A DNA stretch of 64,000 nucleotides from CAVXTT01 sp963764685 (GTDB lineage: Bacteria; Bacteroidota; Ignavibacteria; Ignavibacteriales; Ignavibacteriaceae): assembly GCA_963764685.1 (NCBI GenBank), contig CAVXTT010000019.1, positions 248,001 through 312,000 on the forward strand. The letters run 5' to 3'. The number at the start of each line of letters is the position of its first letter. The stretch's first letter is position 1. Of the stretch, positions 54,952-61,319 are shown piece after piece. The position numbers and the translations under genes are program-made. A model generated the notes under the pieces. The model did not search any database, was not told the DNA's origin, and saw only the letters and a program-made list of their open reading frames with translations.

Positions 54952-55054
54952 CTAACCCCTATAACCTCAATACAATCCTCCTACGCCAGTAATGTTGTAG
55001 TAGGCGTTTAGTAGGACATAGTAGGGGTTGTGTAGGGGTTAGAGGTCTTTTTTT
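54952..55054. repeat. Long imperfect inverted repeat with AGTAGG array and T-run
   Basis: CTAACCCCTATA (54952-54963) pairs with TGTAGGGGTTAG (55031-55042), 11 of 12 positions, and a T7 run follows on the plus strand at 55048. Inside lie about four degenerate 10-12-bp units starting TAGTAGG or TGTAGG (54998-55041). No plus-strand gene precedes it. The remainder of 54641-55055 shows nothing recognisable. Confidence 0.6.
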
Positions 55055-55055
55055 G

Positions 55056-55388
55056 TTAGGTGTTGGTCAGATCATCTCTGGCTATGCTTGATTCTCCCGG
55101 TTTGTTTTCCGTAAGATTCATAATCTCTTCCCTGTTTAGTTTCAAAATAATGGAATCAGCGCTTTTCACCTTCTCAGTATCCTTACCGGTATTCGAGCTC
55201 ATTACATTCTTTTTATGGCTGCGGCGAATGAGTGCTTTACGTGCACGTTCTTCATAATCTGTCCTTCCGTACTCATTTTCGTTGCTTCTGCAAAGTCCTG
55301 AAGAAACACCTCCATACTCGTTAGAACCATACAGAACTTTCTTTTTTGAGAAATTTAACTCTTTATCTTCTTCTTTATTATCCATCAT
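55056..55388 (-). CDS. Small charged hypothetical protein
   Basis: Unrecognised 110-residue protein, cytosolic by appearance (no signal or membrane segment) and highly charged (MMDNKEEDKELNFSKKK; ARKALIRRSHKKNVMS). AAGGAG lies 2-5 bases before two adjacent ATGs; the second, at 55385, has the better spacing. The C-terminus (VKSADSIILKLNREEIMNL) could form a helix. No neighbour suggests a role. The good ribosome site is the main argument that it is real. Confidence 0.55.
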   Translation of the reverse strand: MMDNKEEDKELNFSKKKVLYGSNEYGGVSSGLCRSNENEYGRTDYEERARKALIRRSHKKNVMSSNTGKDTEKVKSADSIILKLNREEIMNLTENKPGESSIARDDLTNT

Positions 55389-55609
55389 AACTCCTTGATT
55401 CCCTGATCACATAATATCAGATGAGGCTTATTTCGATGACTTCTTAATAATTAGCTGATGAATTTTAACACTAATTTTGATAACCCAAATTATACTGCCT
55501 AACATCAGTACCTGCCTGTGAAACAAGATACAACAGTTGTTCCGGATTCAAATACATTATATGCGGGAAACTGACTTGAATCAGGATCAGATATTATGAT
55601 GGAGTTTCT

Positions 55610-56323
55610 ATGAATGGATTTTGGATTACAGCATTATTAACAATTAGTTTTTTAACGGGTGTTCGCGGAGGGGAATTTACTGTATCAAAGGACACCAGCA
55701 GACAAACTATAGTTAAAGATAAAGACCCGGATGGAAAAGAAGTTCCTGCCAGACAGCCTCAAATCAATAATCTTAAGTCAAATCTGGATGAAAATAATCT
55801 GACCTTAACATGGACACTTACCGGTTATAATGATATAGTGTCTTTTTCTGTGGAAAAAATAAACGAATATGAAACTAAACATATGGGAGAAATAAAAGTC
55901 CAGGGAGCAATAGAATTTGAATACGATTATTCATTTACGGATATTATTTCCAAAGAAGAGTTAGAGCAGAAGACAATCATTTACAGGATCCAGGGACTCG
56001 ATTCTTCAGGTCGTCTGGTAACACAAAAACAGATACTGGTAGAAATTGATAATGAATTCGAGGGGTACGATCTTTTTCCGAATTATCCAAATCCATTTAA
56101 CCCTGTAACTACAATTAAATATCAGATCCCTGTGCAGGACCACGTAACTGTTAAAGTTTTTAATATACTTGGAAACCTCATTTCTATACTTGTTGATGAA
56201 ACAAAACCTGCAGGTACCTACCAGCTGGAATTTTATGGTACAGGTCTAACATCCGGAGTATATTTGTATACAATTCAGGCGGGAGAGTATACTGAAACCA
56301 AAAGAATGATCCTGATGAAATAG
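55610..56323 (+). CDS. Small T9SS-sorted protein
   Basis: Secreted protein of 237 residues, the smallest T9SS cargo here. Signal peptide MNGFWITALLTISFLTGVRG, a short charged segment, then an FnIII-like strand set (about 60-145, with LTLTWTLTGYNDIVSFSVEK and IIYRIQGLDSSGRLV), then a T9SS sorting domain (FPNYPNPFNPVTTIKYQIP ... TKRMILMK). There is no propeller or enzyme domain, so apart from the FnIII-like linker nothing lies between signal and sorting domain. GGAG lies about 7 bases before the ATG. It may be a structural or anchoring protein; function is not visible. Confidence 0.83.
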   Translation: MNGFWITALLTISFLTGVRGGEFTVSKDTSRQTIVKDKDPDGKEVPARQPQINNLKSNLDENNLTLTWTLTGYNDIVSFSVEKINEYETKHMGEIKVQGAIEFEYDYSFTDIISKEELEQKTIIYRIQGLDSSGRLVTQKQILVEIDNEFEGYDLFPNYPNPFNPVTTIKYQIPVQDHVTVKVFNILGNLISILVDETKPAGTYQLEFYGTGLTSGVYLYTIQAGEYTETKRMILMK

Positions 56324-56570
56324 TCTTACATCCTCAACCGCTGCCAGCTGGAATCAATAAAGACAAGTTGTTATGAAGGAAATGGATCATAATGATACAT
56401 TGTTTTCCTGATTTTCTTTCAATTATAACTGATTTTTCATAGTAGTAGAATTGTGGAGATATCATCGAAACCCCATCAGTCTCTCAGTCGTTAACAGGTC
56501 TGTACCATTCTATTAATATTCTTATCTTTGCACCTTAAAATCTTAATCTTATAAAAAATCAGGAAACAAA

Positions 56571-57830
56571 ATGACGGTAAACCCGAGAAGAGTGGTTGTA
56601 ACAGGAATAGGTGCTATTACCCCGATCGGACTAAATGTTGAAGAATTCTGGAATTCCCTTATGACCGGAGTAAGCGGATGCGATGAAATTAAAAGTTTTG
56701 ATTCCTCTAAACTCGATACACATTTTGCGTGTGAAGTAAAAGGATTCGATGTAACTAAGTATATCGATAAAAAATCGGCCAGGAGACTTGACAGGTATGC
56801 ACATTATGCAATAGCATCTGCGATCCAGGCAGTAGAAGACAGCGGAATAAAAACCTCCGAGCTCACCGATTACGAAAAAGGGCGTATGGGAGTGATTTAT
56901 GGAAGCGGTATAGGAGGCATTGAAACTTTCTATCAGCAGTCGGTAATAAATCATACCCAGGGACCATCAAGAGTATCCCCTTTCTTTATTCCTATGCTGA
57001 TTCCTGATTTAGCTGCCGGACAGATTTCCATCCATTTTGGACTAAGGGGTCCTAACTACTGTATTGTATCTGCCTGCGCAACTGCAAATAATAACCTGAT
57101 AGATGCCTTATTATTAATAAAACACGGAATGGCAGATGTGATTATTTCCGGTGGCAGCGAGGCTGCTGTAAACGAGATCGGAATAAGCGGTTTTAATGCA
57201 TCCCGTGCATTATCTACCAGGAATGATTCACCTAAAACGGCTAGCAGACCTTTTGATCTTACAAGAGACGGTTTTGTTATGGGAGAAGGAGGCGGCTCGC
57301 TGGTACTCGAAGAACTTGAACACGCAAGAAAAAGAGGCGCTAAAATATATGCCGAAATAATCGGTGCCGGTTTATCTGCCGATGCTTATCATATTACAGC
57401 TCCTCACCCTGAAGGATTCGGGGCTATCCTGTCGATGGAAATGGCAATTGAAAATGCAGGGATAGAAAAAGATGCCATAGATTATGTAAATATGCACGGC
57501 ACTTCAACCCCTTTAGGGGATATTGCCGAAACCAAAGCCATAAAGAAAGTCTTCGGCGATCACGCCTATAAAATGAATTTATCATCTACCAAAAGTATGA
57601 CTGGGCATCTCCTTGGAGCAGCAGGGGCAGTGGAGGCAATTGCCTGTATACTGGCAATTAAGGAAGGTAAAATACCTCCGACCATAAACTTTGAAACTCC
57701 TGATCCCGAATGCGATTTGAATTACACATTTAATGAGCCGGAAGAGCGGAATGTTGAAATTGCTCTGAGCAATGCATTTGGGTTCGGCGGACATAATACG
57801 AGTGTCATCTTTAGAAAATACACGGATTAA
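56571..57830 (+). CDS. fabF: Beta-ketoacyl-ACP synthase II
   Basis: Condensing enzyme of fatty-acid elongation, 419 residues (family about 413). The Cys-His-His triad is present: Cys at about 168 in IVSACATANNNLID, His at about 309 in YVNMHGTSTPLGD, and His at about 346 in KSMTGHLLGAAGAVEA. N-terminal RRVVVTGIGAITPIGLNVEE and C-terminal SNAFGFGGHNTSVIF are standard. Unlike the common acpP-fabF-rnc order, neither acpP nor rnc flanks it here, so it may be an additional or separately placed copy. Confidence 0.95.
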   Translation: MTVNPRRVVVTGIGAITPIGLNVEEFWNSLMTGVSGCDEIKSFDSSKLDTHFACEVKGFDVTKYIDKKSARRLDRYAHYAIASAIQAVEDSGIKTSELTDYEKGRMGVIYGSGIGGIETFYQQSVINHTQGPSRVSPFFIPMLIPDLAAGQISIHFGLRGPNYCIVSACATANNNLIDALLLIKHGMADVIISGGSEAAVNEIGISGFNASRALSTRNDSPKTASRPFDLTRDGFVMGEGGGSLVLEELEHARKRGAKIYAEIIGAGLSADAYHITAPHPEGFGAILSMEMAIENAGIEKDAIDYVNMHGTSTPLGDIAETKAIKKVFGDHAYKMNLSSTKSMTGHLLGAAGAVEAIACILAIKEGKIPPTINFETPDPECDLNYTFNEPEERNVEIALSNAFGFGGHNTSVIFRKYTD

Positions 57831-57905
57831 TTGTGCTTCAGAACAGCATATCATAAAAACAGAGTACCTTATTTAGTCCATTCTGTTTTACCAAAAAGGA
57901 AAAGA

Positions 57906-58454
57906 ATGAGGCTTTATACTTTTTTAATGATGTGCTGTTTGGTTTTTGTTTTTCACTCTTCTTCTTATTCACAGTTCAAAATATCTATACAGCCGGGTGT
58001 GCAGGTCCCTATCGGGGATTTTGCTAATACCGCAGAAATAGGATTAGGAGGAGGTGCAACAGTTGAGTATATCCAGACTCAAAAGAAGGGAGTTGACTGG
58101 TCTATAACCGGAACTGCCGGATATAATTATTTTTCGGCAAATAAAGATCTCCCTGAAGGGGAGGATTATTCATATTCTGATATTCCTGTTCTCGCAGGCC
58201 TAAGGTACTATCTTGGAAAATCTGATTTCAGGGCATACATAGGAGCCGAACTTGGATTTCATTTGATGACAGTAAAACATAATGATACGGAGGTTGGAAA
58301 AAGTTATTTCGGCTTTGCGCCTGTAGTCGGATTTAAATTTTATTTTGCCAGGAATATGGATTTGGACATAAATGTTAAACTGAATTCCATCTCATCAGAG
58401 GGATCATCGATAAGCTTTACCGGGTTTAATTTTGGTGTTCAGTTCCCTTTATGA
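57906..58454 (+). CDS. Small outer-membrane beta-barrel protein
   Basis: Protein of 183 residues from the ATG at 57906, which has AAGGAAAAG just upstream and starts the signal peptide (MRLYTFLMMCCLVFVFHSSS). A longer frame back to 57831 adds nothing plausible. Strands such as KISIQPGVQVPIGDFANTAE, WSITGTAGYNYFSANKDL, VLAGLRYYLGKSDFRAYIGA and FGFAPVVGFKFYFARNMD indicate an eight-stranded OmpA/OmpW-like or opacity-type barrel. It ends in FGVQFPL. It lies 75 bases downstream of fabF. Confidence 0.8.
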   Translation: MRLYTFLMMCCLVFVFHSSSYSQFKISIQPGVQVPIGDFANTAEIGLGGGATVEYIQTQKKGVDWSITGTAGYNYFSANKDLPEGEDYSYSDIPVLAGLRYYLGKSDFRAYIGAELGFHLMTVKHNDTEVGKSYFGFAPVVGFKFYFARNMDLDINVKLNSISSEGSSISFTGFNFGVQFPL

Positions 58455-58472
58455 AATAAATAGAAAGACACT

Positions 58473-59180
58473 TTATTTTTTTATATCCTTAAAAACATTA
58501 TCTGAAATCCCCTTGTTGATTTTATAGCCTTCATAGGTAATGTATACCTTACCGGCTGTTGTCCTCTCCCCGGATTCTTTTTTACTTTTTGCATTATCCC
58601 CGCTCATTTTATTCAGGTCGCCGCTCATTCCTTTCGGAAGATTCAATTTATCCAGGTTAAAACTGAAGGTCATAGCTGAAGGCAGCGGGTAAACAGATCC
58701 CGGAGAATATTGTAGCTCAATTACATATGTACCCTGTGTTTTGGTTGTGGACTCCACTTTATTAATTCTGTAATTGGTCAAATCAATCCAGAGAGTAGAT
58801 AGTACAATATCACTGGCATCCCCGAGCGGAATAATTTTGATAATACAAACCTTGTTTCCGTTTTCAGTGGTATCTTTTTCATAGAAGGAAGTATAATCCC
58901 CGCTTAACAATGAAGAGGGTGAAAAATTCACACCACCTTTGGGAAGCATAGCAAAACCTTCTGAATCGAGCTGTAGTTTATCCGGCTGCTTGAAATAAAG
59001 CTGTGCTTTCATATCCGGTACTTTAATAAAATCCACATCAACTTTTATTTTAACACCTACCTGGTAGTCTTTAACACGGTTAAAATTCTCTTTTACCCTG
59101 TTAAGTATAACATCTGCATCTTTTTTCTGCGGATAAAGTGTACCCGCCAGCAGTAAAAAAATTATTAAAAACTTATTCAT
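58473..59180 (-). CDS. LolA/outer-membrane lipoprotein-sorting-like protein
   Basis: Exported protein of 235 residues (signal peptide MNKFLIIFLLLAGTLYP). The fold signature is that of the LolA/LolB/LppX superfamily: VKDYQVGVKIKVDVDF, MKAQLYFKQPDKLQLDSEGF, STLWIDLTNYRINKVES and TYVIELQYSPGSVYPLPSAM. It follows the ABC permease gene by 8 bases, so the three genes form one unit (ATPase, permease, LolA-like). The pairing suggests the protein carries a hydrophobic molecule handed over by the transporter, but the substrate is unknown and true LolA function is not implied. Confidence 0.78.
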   Translation of the reverse strand: MNKFLIIFLLLAGTLYPQKKDADVILNRVKENFNRVKDYQVGVKIKVDVDFIKVPDMKAQLYFKQPDKLQLDSEGFAMLPKGGVNFSPSSLLSGDYTSFYEKDTTENGNKVCIIKIIPLGDASDIVLSTLWIDLTNYRINKVESTTKTQGTYVIELQYSPGSVYPLPSAMTFSFNLDKLNLPKGMSGDLNKMSGDNAKSKKESGERTTAGKVYITYEGYKINKGISDNVFKDIKK

Positions 59181-59188
59181 AATAACTC

Positions 59189-60028
59189 CTAGGATAAAAT
59201 ATCTTTTCTTTTAAATAGTGCGAGTGTAATCAGGTAGAAGAACACTATATGAGCCGCAAGAATGAGAAATGAAGTATATAACTCCTTCATATCAATAGGA
59301 TCATCAAAAAAGAGGCGCCATATATTCAGGTAATTTGTAAAGAGATAGGGTCTGACTGCCTGGAATATATCTATCTCAATAGCTGAAATAATGATGAATA
59401 CAATGATTATTGCCATTGTGGAAACGATCGGGCCAATTGCATTCTCTACAAGGGATGAAAGAAAGAAAGCAAGTGATGCAACAACACACATACTGAATGT
59501 TGCAGTACTGTATGCCAGAAGAAATCGCCAGAGCACGTCTTCGCGTGCAAATATTATAAGGTTTGTGCTTTTTATAACCAGAAGCTCCCCCGGTCCGAAT
59601 ATCAGCATACCGAGTCCAAGACTTATAATCCCGAGCCAGATGACCAGCAAGAATGTATAAATGATTCCTGATATGAATTTTGAGGTAATCAGTGTAAACC
59701 TGGATACAGGCCTGGTAAGGATGATCCTGTATGTACCGGCGGTGGCTTCCCCCGCCAGCAGATCGCCGGCGACAAGTGTAATCAGGAACGGGATGTGAAT
59801 TACGAGCATACCGAGCACTATATATGATATAAGATACCCGTTTAAGAGATTACCGACAAAGATAAACGACTGCTGGAGATTACGGGTCATAAAATTGAGT
59901 GACCTCTCCCCCTCAATCATCATTGCAATCTGAATTACCGGGACAAGTACCGCAATTGCAAGGAATCCTATATAAGTTCTCCATTTCTTGAAAATTTTAT
60001 ACAGTTCGATCCGGATTAATGTCAGCAT
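59189..60028 (-). CDS. ABC-2 type transporter permease
   Basis: Integral membrane subunit of 279 residues with six predicted helices (for example IGFLAIAVLVPVIQIAMMI, YIVLGMLVIHIPFLITLVAG, SGIIYTFLLVIWLGIISLGL and IVSTMAIIIVFIIISAIEID). The sequence LLAGEATAGTYRIILTRPVS after the second helix is the coupling segment typical of the ABC-2/NatB-like family. Its start is the base next to the stop of the ATPase gene. It would form the exporter with that ATPase. Confidence 0.9.
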   Translation of the reverse strand: MLTLIRIELYKIFKKWRTYIGFLAIAVLVPVIQIAMMIEGERSLNFMTRNLQQSFIFVGNLLNGYLISYIVLGMLVIHIPFLITLVAGDLLAGEATAGTYRIILTRPVSRFTLITSKFISGIIYTFLLVIWLGIISLGLGMLIFGPGELLVIKSTNLIIFAREDVLWRFLLAYSTATFSMCVVASLAFFLSSLVENAIGPIVSTMAIIIVFIIISAIEIDIFQAVRPYLFTNYLNIWRLFFDDPIDMKELYTSFLILAAHIVFFYLITLALFKRKDILS

Positions 60029-60946
60029 TCAGGATTCCTTCTCAGTTAAATTGAGGAAATATTCTTCGAGTGAGCGGGTAGGGACTACTGCGCTTACCTC
60101 AATCTGGTTTTCAATTAAATACCTGTTGACCAGGCTGATCTCATCCTGTTTCAGAATAAAAATTAATTTATTGCCTGCTAATGATTGAAGATTGGTTCCC
60201 CATCTGTTCTCCGATATTAAACGTGCGGCCTTTTCGGGGTTATCAACCTCAAAAGTTACCTTCAGGTCATTTGCATTAAGCAATTCAGCAACAGTTCCTT
60301 CAATTTTTGTTGATCCTTTATTAATTATTACCATCCTGTTTGCAACAAGTTCCACCTCATAAAGAATATGAGATGAAAGGAACACGGTTTTCTGCTTTTC
60401 CCTGCTTAAGAAAAGGATCAGGTCCCTTATCTCTTTCATACCCTGGGGGTCGAGTCCCGTAGTCGGCTCATCTAAAATAATTAATTCAGGATCGTGCAGA
60501 AGAGCCTGGGCGAGACCGAGTCTTTGCTTCATCCCGTGTGAAAAAGTTTTTACCTTACTTTTGTACCTTTTATCAAGATCTACGAGTTCAAGCATCTCCA
60601 TTATTTTTTTAGAAGAAATATCCCTTCCGGAGATCTTTGCCAGGATCTCGAGATTATTATAAGCGGTGAGATATCCATAGAAATCAGGCTTCTCCACGAT
60701 AGCGCCAACCTTGCTAAGAATTTCCAGTCTATTCTGCTTGATATTTTTCCCAAAGAGCTTAATCTCTCCCTGCGATGGATTTATTAGAGTCAAGAGCATT
60801 CTGATAGTAGTACTTTTACCTGCGCCATTGGGACCCAGGAAGCCAAACACGTCCCCCTTGTATACACTCAGGCTGAGATTATCAACTGCTTTCAGATCCT
60901 TAAAATTTTTAGAGAGGTTTTTTACCTCTATTACTTTATCTTCCAA
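60029..60946 (-). CDS. ABC transporter ATP-binding protein
   Basis: Nucleotide-binding subunit of 305 residues. Walker A FLGPNGAGKSTTIRML, Q-loop region, signature TFSHGMKQRLGLAQALLHDP, Walker B LIILDEPTTGLDPQGM and H-loop VFLSSHILYEVE are all present. The C-terminal 80 residues (VTFEVDNPEKAARLI ...) are the extra domain common in export ATPases of the NatA/CcmA type. First gene of the three-gene exporter unit; the cargo is not identifiable. Confidence 0.94.
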   Translation of the reverse strand: MEDKVIEVKNLSKNFKDLKAVDNLSLSVYKGDVFGFLGPNGAGKSTTIRMLLTLINPSQGEIKLFGKNIKQNRLEILSKVGAIVEKPDFYGYLTAYNNLEILAKISGRDISSKKIMEMLELVDLDKRYKSKVKTFSHGMKQRLGLAQALLHDPELIILDEPTTGLDPQGMKEIRDLILFLSREKQKTVFLSSHILYEVELVANRMVIINKGSTKIEGTVAELLNANDLKVTFEVDNPEKAARLISENRWGTNLQSLAGNKLIFILKQDEISLVNRYLIENQIEVSAVVPTRSLEEYFLNLTEKES

Positions 60947-61319
60947 AGGGCATAATTCCGTAATAGTTATTTTTCTGACTTTATAATTAAGACAACTCTG
61001 GATTTATAACCGGTAAAATTATACAAACGGTAAAATCCGGTCTTAAAATTTACATAATAAACTTTTTAATTATCACAAATTAATTCTGTGTGACGAGTAA
61101 AATTTTTTTCTGCTGTAAGAGTTGAATAATTTAAAAATTATGACAATGTTTGGTTAAAATTTTCCCGGGTAAAAATATTAATTCTTTTTTGTGAACTTTA
61201 CTTTCATTTTAATTTTATTTTCGCTAGCTTGAAAAAAATCGAACAAAATTTCTTGCACTTCATATCTAAAAAAATAACTATATAAATCATTTATCAACTA
61301 AAACTTTGGGAGCACCTTA
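60947..61319. other. AT-rich intergenic region upstream of nrdJ
   Basis: Divergent gap between the ABC ATPase gene (minus) and nrdJ (plus), strongly AT-rich, so promoters for both lie here. No cobalamin-riboswitch core or clear -7 TAnnTTTG motif could be recognised by eye. Confidence 0.5.

Noticed and set aside
56571..57830. fabF as part of a polyketide or aryl-polyene cluster
   Set aside because: No other synthase, carrier protein or cyclase genes lie nearby; the sequence reads as a standard FabF.
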